Notes: a model not told the origin generated them from the letters alone. Numbered from the stretch's first letter, positions 1 to 6,503 are shown. The stretch is DNA of 8,408 nucleotides from Anaerolineae bacterium (GCA_020433785.1 JAGRCC010000443.1:1-8408); one strand, 5' to 3'. Translations and numbers: made by a program.

Positions 1-3000
1 CTATCGATTTTTGAAACGCCTCACGGGCCGCGTCGTAATTGGCCTGGTAATAAGCCACCAGGCCCCGATTATTCAAACTGGCGGCCATCGCGCTTACATC
101 ACCGCTTTGTTCGGCCAGGTCGAGCGCCTGCTGCAAATAATCAAGGGCGGTGTCGTATTGCCCCCGCAAGTATAGTAATCGACCCCAGCAATTATATCCC
201 TGGCCCAGCAGCGTCTTATCGTCGAGCTGGCGCGCCAGGTTCACGAAGCGCTCGGTAATCTCCAATGCCGACTGGTAATCGCCGCTGGTTTCGTACAACT
301 GCGCCCACTGCCTGGCGGCCAGTGCGCGCCGGGTGTCATCATTGAGTGCCTCGGCTATAACCCCAAGCGTACCCAGATCCTCCAACTCTTCGTCTCGCCA
401 GCCGATTAAGTTGTACAGTTTGGCCCGCTCTAAGAGGGTGTCCCAATAGTCGGTCGTCACAAGGTTGGTTGGGGACAGGTTCTCCAGGCAGGTTAAAATT
501 TCAGAATAGTAGCCGATGGCCGCATTATTGGCATTTTCTCGACGGGCGCGTTGACTGGCAATGCGCAGGTAATGCAGCGCCTTGGCCCAATCGTGTCCCC
601 GTTTGAAATGAAAAGCCAACTGTTCAACCGCATCGGGCGCGATATGCTCCAACGCTTCAGCCACAATCTGGTGTAGTTGGCGGCGTTGGGCTAACAGTAG
701 TCCTTCATAAACCACTTCCTGGGCAATCACGCTGCGGAACACATATTCCCACTTGGGCGCCGGCTGCTCTAGCCGCACCAGATTCTCGTTCTCTAGCCGA
801 TCGAGTTGCTCCGGCAGCCGGTATTGGGCGTCGATCATCGGGTGAACTTCCGACAGCAGCAACCGCTGAAAGTGCGTACCGATGACCGAAGCGATTTTTA
901 ACGTCAACTTCTCCTCTTCAGATAGTCTATCGAAACGGGCTAGAATAACCTCTTGGATAGTATCGGGCAGGTCCAGGGTTTCTAACAAATCGGTGGTTTG
1001 CTTTTTCTGATTGTCGAGGGCGTCCAAAATGCGGTTGGTAATCTCCTGTAAGAAAAAGAGATTGCCCTGACCCTTGCTCAAAATCACCTCTTCCACCTCC
1101 GGCGGCACCGATCGTCCTCGCAGCAGAATCCTAACCAGATCAAGGCTTTCCTGCTCAGACAGCGGCAGCAGGCGCATCGCGTGGGCGTAAGGTAGGGTGA
1201 TGGCCGAAGTTAGATCGGCCAGATTGGCTTCGGGACGGTAGAGCAGCCCCATCAAAATCGGGCTGCCGACCAGCGCCTGGGCCAGATGGGCGGCCAAAGT
1301 AAGCGTCAAATCATCGGCCCACTGGATATCCTCCAGCAGAATCAGCAGCGGGTGCCGCCCGGCCTGATGGCGCAAAATCGCTTCGACCACTGCAAAGGTG
1401 TTATCGCGACGGAGTTCGGCGGAGATGTGGCGGGTAAAGGAAGTGTCGGGCAAATCCAGTCCCAAAACATCGCCCAACAGCGGCAGCCGATCGAGCCAAT
1501 AACGGGGCTGATCCGGCGGAGTCGGCAACTCAGTCAACCCCGTTACCAGATGAGCGATTTTTTGCTCTGTTGAAAAGGCCGGGGTTAGCCCAAAGATGGC
1601 CACCAAAATTTCGCGCCAGCCCTGGTACGATACTTGCTGGCCGAAGCTGACACACTTGCTGCCGTAACCAACTCCGCCCTCGCTCATCCACTCGCGCACC
1701 AACTCGGCGGCCAGCCGGCTTTTACCCAGACCCAGATCAGCCTCAAGAAATAGCAGTTGCAAATTCCCTTTACGGGCGCGAGCCGCCAGGCGACGCGTTT
1801 GTTCCAATTCGGCTTTGCGGCCCACCAGCGGATCATCGTGCAACAAATAGCGGTTGAAGATTTCATCTTGAACGCCGCGCTCACCCGTTACCAGAAAGGC
1901 CGGCGTGGGTCTCATACTCCCCCGCACGGACAGATTACCCAGATTGTCAATCATAAAGCGCGATCCGATTTTTTCTTTAACGCGCTCACTGATAATAATC
2001 GAACCGCCCCGGCCGTACTCCATTAGCCGAGCCGCCAGGTTGACCGGGCTGCCGATGACCGTGTACTCGCGGTGGTTCGGCGCCCCGACCGGACCGGCGA
2101 AGATGGCGCCCTCGGTGATACCGATCGACATGCGCAGGTGCCGCTCCTGGGCCACCACCTGCAACCCTAATGCACAGGCTACGGCCCGGGCCGCATCATC
2201 CTCATGAAAAAAGGGCGGCGCGCCAAAAAGGATGAGCATGACCGTGCCTTTATCATCCATAGCCACTTTACCCAACGACCCTTCAAACCGATAGGTAACC
2301 TCCTGAGCTGCCTGAAGAAAATTCTGTAAGCGGGGGCCGGCTTCCTGCGAATCGTAATCAAAGCCCCCAATACCGATGAATAAGATCGTAATACGGCGCA
2401 GTTCGGCCAGCCATTCGGCCTGTTCATCAAGACGAGCTTTGATCGCGCCGGGGATGTAGCAGAGCAAAGCTGTTTCTGCCAGCCGTCGCTGCTCCGGATT
2501 GAGCCTATTCCAGTCAAGCGGTACCGTCGGAACCTTAGACAGCGTCTCAAAGGCCCGGTCTAGGACGACAAATTCCTGGTCAGCCATCTCGACGCCACTA
2601 AAAAACGGATGGGCAACCGCCCAGGCCCGATGGCTGACCACAATCTGGCCCGGCTGCGCGTGATGCTCGGCTGCGCCCACCTGGACCAGCGGATTACCGG
2701 CGATGACGTACTCCCAACGCCCCAACGCCCCGCCAATACTGCACTCCAGCAGGTCACCCACACCCAACCCCACCTTCATTGACAACGACGCCTGTCCTTG
2801 AGAGGTCGTCATTTCAGCAAAGTTAATCATTTTAGATTGCATCTCTAACGCGCATTCGCCGGCCCGGCGCATGGCGGTTTGCATTGAGACGGCTTGAGTC
2901 GGATCAGGCGTTTCCAGCGGAAAAACCACGGTGATGGCATCGCCGGAAAATTTAACCACCTGCCCGTGATATTCTTGAACAATGTAGATCATGCGGGTAA

Positions 3001-3223
3001 AGTATTGGTTGATGAGTTGGGTTAGTTCCTCCGCGCCCGTAGGGCCGGCCCGGCTCAATAGTTCGCTCAGGCGAGTGAACCCGGAAATATCGGCGAAGAG
3101 GACCGCCGCCGGAAAGCGACGATATTTTGGCCCAGTGAGTGGTTGTGGTTGGTGATGGATGGCTTGGGCAACCGGCATTGGCACATAGGCGGCCAGTTTT
3201 TCCAGAAATTGGGTGGAGGTCAT
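1..3223 (-). CDS. sAC/ADCY10-type adenylate cyclase with AAA ATPase and TPR region, C-terminus beyond the window
   Basis: The frame is open for 1074 codons from ATG 3223 to the left edge, where it is cut. Start: GAGGT at 3232-3236 lies 8 nt upstream. Cyclase domain C1 (about 35-225) carries FADISGF with D45 and KFSGD with D95, the two metal-binding aspartates. Domain C2 (about 275-445) has lost its own first aspartate (G284) but keeps K319 (GKVAMDDKG), T388, N395 and R399 (EYTVIGSPVNLAAR). Metals from C1 and transition-state Asn/Arg from C2 predict a single working ATP site and one degenerate site, as in mammalian soluble adenylyl cyclase. An ATPase domain follows (about 464-740): VGR box at 467-469, P-loop ending GLGKS (K501, S502), Walker B LLEDIQWAD (D632). 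TPR-like repeats run from about 969 to the cut end. I see no transmembrane segment or signal peptide, so it should be cytosolic and make cAMP. Family match is clear; activity and the trigger are inferred. Confidence 0.93.
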   Translation of the reverse strand, partial: MTSTQFLEKLAAYVPMPVAQAIHHQPQPLTGPKYRRFPAAVLFADISGFTRLSELLSRAGPTGAEELTQLINQYFTRMIYIVQEYHGQVVKFSGDAITVVFPLETPDPTQAVSMQTAMRRAGECALEMQSKMINFAEMTTSQGQASLSMKVGLGVGDLLECSIGGALGRWEYVIAGNPLVQVGAAEHHAQPGQIVVSHRAWAVAHPFFSGVEMADQEFVVLDRAFETLSKVPTVPLDWNRLNPEQRRLAETALLCYIPGAIKARLDEQAEWLAELRRITILFIGIGGFDYDSQEAGPRLQNFLQAAQEVTYRFEGSLGKVAMDDKGTVMLILFGAPPFFHEDDAARAVACALGLQVVAQERHLRMSIGITEGAIFAGPVGAPNHREYTVIGSPVNLAARLMEYGRGGSIIISERVKEKIGSRFMIDNLGNLSVRGSMRPTPAFLVTGERGVQDEIFNRYLLHDDPLVGRKAELEQTRRLAARARKGNLQLLFLEADLGLGKSRLAAELVREWMSEGGVGYGSKCVSFGQQVSYQGWREILVAIFGLTPAFSTEQKIAHLVTGLTELPTPPDQPRYWLDRLPLLGDVLGLDLPDTSFTRHISAELRRDNTFAVVEAILRHQAGRHPLLILLEDIQWADDLTLTLAAHLAQALVGSPILMGLLYRPEANLADLTSAITLPYAHAMRLLPLSEQESLDLVRILLRGRSVPPEVEEVILSKGQGNLFFLQEITNRILDALDNQKKQTTDLLETLDLPDTIQEVILARFDRLSEEEKLTLKIASVIGTHFQRLLLSEVHPMIDAQYRLPEQLDRLENENLVRLEQPAPKWEYVFRSVIAQEVVYEGLLLAQRRQLHQIVAEALEHIAPDAVEQLAFHFKRGHDWAKALHYLRIASQRARRENANNAAIGYYSEILTCLENLSPTNLVTTDYWDTLLERAKLYNLIGWRDEELEDLGTLGVIAEALNDDTRRALAARQWAQLYETSGDYQSALEITERFVNLARQLDDKTLLGQGYNCWGRLLYLRGQYDTALDYLQQALDLAEQSGDVSAMAASLNNRGLVAYYQANYDAAREAFQKSI

Positions 3224-3261
3224 GGTCAGTTACCTCGTTAACAATTTTAACACCTGTCCCG

Positions 3262-3290
3262 ATTATCAGGGGATAGGGCCAAAATGTCAA
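3262..3290 (-). promoter_or_regulatory. sigma70-type promoter of the cyclase gene
   Basis: On the minus strand a perfect -35 box TTGACA (3290-3285) is followed after exactly 17 bp by GATAAT (3267-3262), five of six matches to the -10 consensus. Transcription should begin near 3255, giving a leader of about 30 nt that contains the GAGGT ribosome binding site. It lies back to back with a plus-strand promoter at 3302-3330; the two -35 boxes are 11 bp apart. Confidence 0.72.
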
Positions 3291-3301
3291 TAGGTCAAAA
3301 G

Positions 3302-3330
3302 TTGGTGTTTTCTTTAAATTGCCTTATTAT
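3302..3330 (+). promoter_or_regulatory. candidate promoter of the NmrA-like gene
   Basis: TTGGTG (3302-3307), a 17-bp spacer, then TATTAT (3325-3330), which matches the -10 consensus at five of six positions. The -35 box is weak (first three bases match). Transcription would start near 3337 and leave a leader of about 43 nt before ATG 3380. Spacing supports the call, but AT-rich intergenic DNA yields such matches by chance. Confidence 0.42.
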
Positions 3331-3379
3331 GGAAGCCGTTCTGTTATAAGAATTTGTATCCTCACCCTGTCGAGGTTTT

Positions 3380-4240
3380 ATGATTTTAATGACCGGCGCA
3401 GCCGGAAAAACCGGGCAAGCGCTTATTCAAACCCTGGCTAATCGCGGCGCTGATGTGCGCGCCTTTGTCTTTCGGGTCGGGTACATCGACCAGGTCAAAT
3501 TTATCGGGGCGCGGGAAGGTTTCGTGGGCGATCTGCAGGACGAAGCGGCTTTGACCCAAGCTGCTCGTGGCTGCCAGGCCATCTATCACATCTGCCCCAA
3601 TATGCACCCGGCTGAAATTGACATTGGCCGACGGGTTATCGCGGCCGCTCGGCGAGCCGGTGTCAAACGATTAGTCTACCATTCGGTGCTGCATCCGCAA
3701 GTTGAGGCCATGCCCCACCATTGGCATAAAATGCGGGTCGAAGAATTGCTGTTTGAATCGGGGTTAGATTTTACAATTTTGCAGCCGGCGGCTTATATGC
3801 AAAATATCCTCGGCGGCTGGCCAGCCATTGTGTCGCAAGGCATCTATCGCGTGCCCTACCCGATCGATACCCGGCTTAGCATAGTCGATCTGGGCGACGT
3901 AGCCGACGTTGCCGCCAAAGTGCTGACCGAACCCGGTCACACCGGTGCGACATACGAGTTGGCCGGACCGGAAAACCCCGGCCAAAACGAAGTGGCCCTC
4001 TTACTGAGTGACTTATTAGGGCATCCGGTCGAAGCGGAGCGGATCACTATTGAAGCCTGGACGGAGGGCGCTAAAAAAGCCGGCCTGAGTATATATCAAA
4101 TTGAAACGTTGGTAAAGATGTTTCGTTACTACGAGCAATACAATTTTGAGGGGAACGCCAACGTCCTTGGCTGGCTGCTCGGTCGCCCTCCGACAACCTT
4201 ACGCACTTTTTTGGAAACGTATATTAGTACAGAACGCTAA
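3380..4240 (+). CDS. NmrA-type NAD(P)-binding protein (atypical short-chain dehydrogenase/reductase)
   Basis: The 286-residue protein opens with a Rossmann dinucleotide-binding loop, GAAGKTG (G6, G9, G12), right after the first beta strand. The motif GVKRLVYHSV (94-103) is the strand ending near the active site, and RVEELLFESGLDFTILQPAAYMQN-type sequence (119-142) is typical of the NmrA/SDR_a5 group. The classical YxxxK is changed: K117 is present but the tyrosine position is H113, as in many atypical SDRs that act as redox sensors or quinone/NAD(P)H-dependent enzymes. Length is normal for the family and no membrane segment is seen. ATG 3380 is preferred because it puts the Rossmann strand at the N-terminus; GAGG at 3372-3375 is only 4 nt away, so ATG 3389 (M4) is possible. 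The substrate cannot be told. It is divergent from the cyclase gene. Confidence 0.88.
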   Translation: MILMTGAAGKTGQALIQTLANRGADVRAFVFRVGYIDQVKFIGAREGFVGDLQDEAALTQAARGCQAIYHICPNMHPAEIDIGRRVIAAARRAGVKRLVYHSVLHPQVEAMPHHWHKMRVEELLFESGLDFTILQPAAYMQNILGGWPAIVSQGIYRVPYPIDTRLSIVDLGDVADVAAKVLTEPGHTGATYELAGPENPGQNEVALLLSDLLGHPVEAERITIEAWTEGAKKAGLSIYQIETLVKMFRYYEQYNFEGNANVLGWLLGRPPTTLRTFLETYISTER

Positions 4241-4246
4241 AATATA

Positions 4247-4267
4247 GAACAACTTGTTAAGTTGTTC
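4247..4267. repeat. perfect 9-bp inverted repeat with 3-nt loop (hairpin 1)
   Basis: GAACAACTT (4247-4255) and AAGTTGTTC (4259-4267) are exact reverse complements around GTT. It begins 7 nt after the NmrA-like stop codon. No uninterrupted T-run follows (CGTTGTTGTAATG), so it is a poor intrinsic terminator; it may protect the 3' end of the upstream mRNA or bind a protein as DNA. Confidence 0.7.
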
Positions 4268-4287
4268 GTTGTTGTAATGATAAATCC

Positions 4288-4308
4288 GGACAATTTAGCA
4301 AATTGTCC
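4288..4308. repeat. perfect 9-bp inverted repeat with 3-nt loop (hairpin 2)
   Basis: GGACAATTT (4288-4296) and AAATTGTCC (4300-4308) are exact reverse complements around AGC. It has the same geometry as hairpin 1 and ends 16 nt before the ATG of the FtsK-like gene, with no T-run after it. Its place just ahead of a start that lacks a clear Shine-Dalgarno fits an operator or a leader structure controlling that gene, though a weak terminator is not excluded. Confidence 0.68.
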
Positions 4309-4324
4309 TACGCTCTAAATAACA

Positions 4325-5470
4325 ATGGCAACTCAACCCTGGCCCACTCCGCCTATCAATGAAATCCTGAACGAACAAGAAGCCGGTACCAACCCAGCTA
4401 ATGTGCTGCGTCAAAAGCGGCTGATCGAAACCACCCTGGCCGAGTTAGGCTACGAAGCCAAAATTCATCAAGTGCAGCAAGGGCCGCGCTTGACTCGCTA
4501 CAACCTGACCCCGGAATCGGCTACTCAGCTATCTAAAATCAAGAATCTGGATCAGGATTTGGCTGTAGCCCTCTCCGGCGCAACGGTACATATTGTCCTG
4601 CCGACCCCTCAGAATCCGGCACTGGGCATCTTAGTCCTCCATTCATCCGGCCGACAAACCCCGGTTAGACTGCGCCCGATCCTCGAATCGATGGCTTTCC
4701 GGCAAGTAGGCGGCTTTCTGAAAGTAGGGCTGGGGCTAGATCTGGTCGGTGAGCCGGTTGTCATCGATTTGACCGAACTTCCCCACCTGCTCATCGGCGG
4801 CACAACCGGCTCCGGCAAGAGTACCTGCCTGCACGCCATCCTGGCCAGCCTGCTATGTACCTACTCGCCCAACGCCTTGCAACTGCTGCTGATCGATCCG
4901 CTGGCGATTGAACTACGCGATTACACCAACCTGCCCCACCTGTTCGCGCCGGTGGTCACCCGCTCGAGCCAGGCGCTCGACACCCTCAACACCATCGATA
5001 AAGTCATCGACCGGCGCTATCAAAGTTTCGCCGATAATCAGGCGCGCAACATCGCCGGCTACAACCAGCAGCTCAAACGGTCCAAAAAACAGACCATCCC
5101 CTACATTGTGGTGGCTATCGACAATGTGTTTGACCTGCTCATGACCTCGGCCAAAGCGGTCGAGCAGACGATTACCCGCATGGCGCAGCGGGCTCGAGGG
5201 GCTGGCATCCACCTAATTTTGTCCACCCCCCGCGCCGATACCGACGCCCTATCGGGCACGCTCAAAGCCAACTTCCCCGGCCGCATCGCCTTCCGCGTAA
5301 CCGACGCCGCCGAATCGCGCTTGATTTTGGATCAAAACGGGGCAGAGGAACTGATCGGTCAGGGCGATATGCTGTACAAAGCGCCCAACACCAACACACC
5401 CCGGCGCATCCAGGGTGCGTATGTTTCGGAGGAAGAACGTCAGAGAATTGTTCGATTTTGGAAAAGCTGA
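4325..5470 (+). CDS. soluble FtsK/SpoIIIE-type DNA translocase core with altered ATPase motifs
   Basis: The 381 residues align with the alpha-beta motor of FtsK. Residues about 7-125 resemble the alpha domain (LGYEAKIHQVQQGPRLTRY, then SKIKNLDQDLAVALS). The RecA-like beta domain follows, with a perfect P-loop GTTGSGKST (159-167, K165), then LIDPLAIELRDY (189-200), PYIVVAIDNVFDLLM (259-273), and an ending rich in FtsK landmarks (RARGAGIHLILST, SRLILDQNGAEELIGQGDMLY). It lacks the N-terminal membrane segments and the C-terminal gamma winged helix, so it is not the divisome FtsK. Three positions differ from my recollection of FtsK consensus: Asn267 replaces the Walker B glutamate, Leu193 the lysine of IDPK, Pro302 the glutamine of TQRP. 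It may bind ATP yet hydrolyse it poorly. No clear ribosome binding site precedes ATG 4325; the start is supported by the alpha-domain N-terminus. Partner and DNA substrate are unknown. Confidence 0.9.
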   Translation: MATQPWPTPPINEILNEQEAGTNPANVLRQKRLIETTLAELGYEAKIHQVQQGPRLTRYNLTPESATQLSKIKNLDQDLAVALSGATVHIVLPTPQNPALGILVLHSSGRQTPVRLRPILESMAFRQVGGFLKVGLGLDLVGEPVVIDLTELPHLLIGGTTGSGKSTCLHAILASLLCTYSPNALQLLLIDPLAIELRDYTNLPHLFAPVVTRSSQALDTLNTIDKVIDRRYQSFADNQARNIAGYNQQLKRSKKQTIPYIVVAIDNVFDLLMTSAKAVEQTITRMAQRARGAGIHLILSTPRADTDALSGTLKANFPGRIAFRVTDAAESRLILDQNGAEELIGQGDMLYKAPNTNTPRRIQGAYVSEEERQRIVRFWKS

Positions 5471-5489
5471 TACTGTTTGTGGTTGATGA

Positions 5490-6176
5490 CTAATTTGGCT
5501 GACTGCTCATATATGCCCGCACTAACGCATCGCGGAGGGCGCTTTCGACGTTGGTGCGGCCAAACTCCACGTTGGCCTGCATTGTCTGGCGGGCGACGGC
5601 CACATCTTGAACCTCGATCGCCTGTAAAATCTGAAGGTGATGCCGGCAGGTGGTGTGCATACGGTCCAAGGTAGTGATGTCAGTCATACGAGTGAAGTAA
5701 AGGCGCTCGTTGACCGAGTGGAGCAGATCGAACATGGCTTTATTGTTGGTGGCTTGGGCTAAGGTTTCGTGAAAGGCTTCGTCCTGCCGAGCCAGCCGGA
5801 ACGGATCGATGACCTCAGGGGACTCACAAGCGGACAGCTCACGCCAAGTTTGGAACAGCGCCTGCAACACATCCGAGGGCATCCCCCGGGTTGCCAATTG
5901 TTCAACGACAAATAGCTCCAAAGCCAAACGCACATCGTAAAGGTTATTGAGTTCATCCAGATCAGGCTGTTTTACTGTGCAACCCCGGTATGGCACTTTA
6001 TCGACCAGCTTGTTGTCTTCCAGCATGCGCAGCGCCTCGCGCACCGGAATACGGCTAACGCCAAATTCGTGGCACAAACTCTCTTCGATTAGTCGCTGAC
6101 CGGGCAAATACTCCCAACGAATGATCCGCTTTTTCAATGTATCGAAGATTTCAAAGCTGAGATTCATTTTTTCCAT
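5490..6176 (-). CDS. GntR-family transcriptional regulator, FadR subfamily with FCD domain
   Basis: The 228-residue protein has an N-terminal winged helix-turn-helix (about 5-70) with the hallmark GVSRIPVREALRMLE (39-53) and wing RG (64-65), then an all-helical FCD effector domain (about 75-215). FCD landmarks are VRLALE (82-87), DEAFHETL with D132 and H136, and RHHLQILQAI with H180. The last conserved metal-binding histidine of FCD proteins, expected in a motif like MxxH, is Asn202 here (MQANV), so metal binding may be altered. Such proteins bind short palindromes as dimers and sense small carboxylates or sugar acids. The gene is divergent from the ABC importer operon, which has GTATAC palindromes before its start, making that operon the likely target. 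ATG 6176 has no Shine-Dalgarno; ATG 6167 (M4) has GGA 6 nt upstream and is an alternative. It converges with the FtsK-like gene, 19 bp apart, with no terminator seen. Confidence 0.92.
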   Translation of the reverse strand: MEKMNLSFEIFDTLKKRIIRWEYLPGQRLIEESLCHEFGVSRIPVREALRMLEDNKLVDKVPYRGCTVKQPDLDELNNLYDVRLALELFVVEQLATRGMPSDVLQALFQTWRELSACESPEVIDPFRLARQDEAFHETLAQATNNKAMFDLLHSVNERLYFTRMTDITTLDRMHTTCRHHLQILQAIEVQDVAVARQTMQANVEFGRTNVESALRDALVRAYMSSQPN

Positions 6177-6183
6177 AGCCGCT

Positions 6184-6212
6184 ATTATGCCCGAGTTGGG
6201 CTATCTAGGCAA
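6184..6212 (-). promoter_or_regulatory. candidate promoter of the gntR gene
   Basis: On the minus strand TTGCCT (6212-6207; four of six matches) is followed after 17 bp by CATAAT (6189-6184; five of six). The expected transcription start (about 6177) falls on or next to the A of the first ATG (6176), which implies a leaderless message or use of the internal ATG at 6167. Confidence 0.5.
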
Positions 6213-6231
6213 TAAACCTGACGATGAAATT

Positions 6232-6260
6232 TTGCTATAATTTCTTAACAGCTATATAAT
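6232..6260 (+). promoter_or_regulatory. promoter of RNA unit 1
   Basis: TTGCTA (6232-6237), a 17-bp spacer and a perfect TATAAT (6255-6260) form a strong sigma70-type promoter with a predicted start near 6267. A second possible element overlaps it: TGCTATAAT at 6233-6241 is a perfect extended -10. No open reading frame of useful length lies downstream before a terminator, so it seems to serve a non-coding RNA or a leader. Confidence 0.55.
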
Positions 6261-6266
6261 CCGGTC

Positions 6267-6355
6267 CACACTTAGACAGCCGATAGCCCCGGATGCTATC
6301 AAACGTCAAACCAATAAACAAATGCAAAGACGCATCAAATCGTGCGTCTTTTTTT
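6267..6355 (+). ncRNA. candidate small RNA 1, about 89 nt
   Basis: The span runs from the predicted start of the 6232-6260 promoter to the end of an intrinsic terminator. It contains a hairpin with a perfect 6-bp stem, GATAGC (6282-6287) and GCTATC (6295-6300), around a 7-nt loop CCCGGAT, then about 25 nt of A-rich, apparently unpaired sequence and the terminator hairpin. This order is typical of trans-acting bacterial sRNAs. No known RNA family is recognised. The alternative is an accidental promoter match before a terminator that stops read-through running antisense to gntR. Confidence 0.42.
6326..6355 (+). terminator. Rho-independent terminator of RNA unit 1
   Basis: AAAGACGCA (6326-6334) pairs perfectly with TGCGTCTTT (6343-6351) around an 8-nt loop, and seven T residues run from 6349 to 6355. 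On the minus strand only short, broken T-runs follow, so it works mainly on plus-strand transcripts. No plus-strand protein gene ends nearby; the closest stops at 5470. Confidence 0.78.
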
Positions 6356-6398
6356 GTTTCAATTTCTTCCGCTCCACCCGTTTTGACCTCGTACCAGA

Positions 6399-6407
6399 TG
6401 ATATAAA
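6399..6407 (+). promoter_or_regulatory. candidate extended -10 promoter of RNA unit 2
   Basis: TGATATAAA is a TG-N extended -10 with five of six core matches. TTGACC at 6383-6388 resembles a -35 box but is only 13 bp from the core, which is too close to count. Transcription would start near 6414. Confidence 0.33.
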
Positions 6408-6413
6408 ACCGGA

Positions 6414-6498
6414 TATTCTATAGCTTTTCGCTATAACTGAGCAGCCGTGACGCTCTCAGATGCGAGCCTGATTAAGGTGCGCATTTGAGGGCGTTTTT
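6414..6498 (+). ncRNA. candidate small RNA 2, about 85 nt
   Basis: It is bounded by the extended -10 element and the second terminator. A perfect 6-bp hairpin TATAGC (6419-6424) / GCTATA (6430-6435) with loop TTTTC is followed by a long terminator hairpin. Its stem core ATAGC/GCTAT is the same as in RNA unit 1, and both units have an ATATAA-CCGG stretch just upstream. This parallel build suggests related functions or an old duplication, but the overall sequence similarity is slight. No known RNA family is recognised. Confidence 0.35.
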
Positions 6499-6503
6499 GT
6501 TTT
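6450..6503 (+). terminator. Rho-independent terminator of RNA unit 2
   Basis: A 15-bp stem pairs 6450-6464 (ACGCTCTCAGATGCG) with 6480-6494 (CGCATTTGAGGGCGT); 13 pairs are Watson-Crick and two are G-U. Inside the loop CCT and AGG (6467-6469, 6475-6477) can add three pairs. T5, G and T4 follow. As with the first terminator, no plus-strand protein gene ends upstream in this region. Confidence 0.75.

Noticed and set aside
1..3223. Possible frameshift or split of the long cyclase gene into several short frames
   Set aside because: Codon-by-codon reading from 3223 to the left edge stays in one frame (1074 codons plus one base) without a stop, and domains follow in the normal order.
4325..5470. 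The cell-division FtsK itself
   Set aside because: There is no membrane segment, no linker and no gamma winged helix, and the ATPase motifs differ.
6224..6259. 11-codon reading frame as a leader peptide
   Set aside because: It has no ribosome binding site, overlaps both proposed promoter elements and shows no codon repetition suited to attenuation.
6251..6300. Purine riboswitch ahead of a nucleoside-type importer
   Set aside because: TATAATCC resembles the start of the purine aptamer, but the obligatory GTTTCTACC-type J2/3 segment and the paired loop-loop elements are missing; the match is better explained as a -10 box.
6419..6498. TPP, SAM, cobalamin or T-box type leader
   Set aside because: GAGCCTGATT and CTGAG recall TPP fragments, but the conserved core is not in order, and no other known aptamer core is seen.
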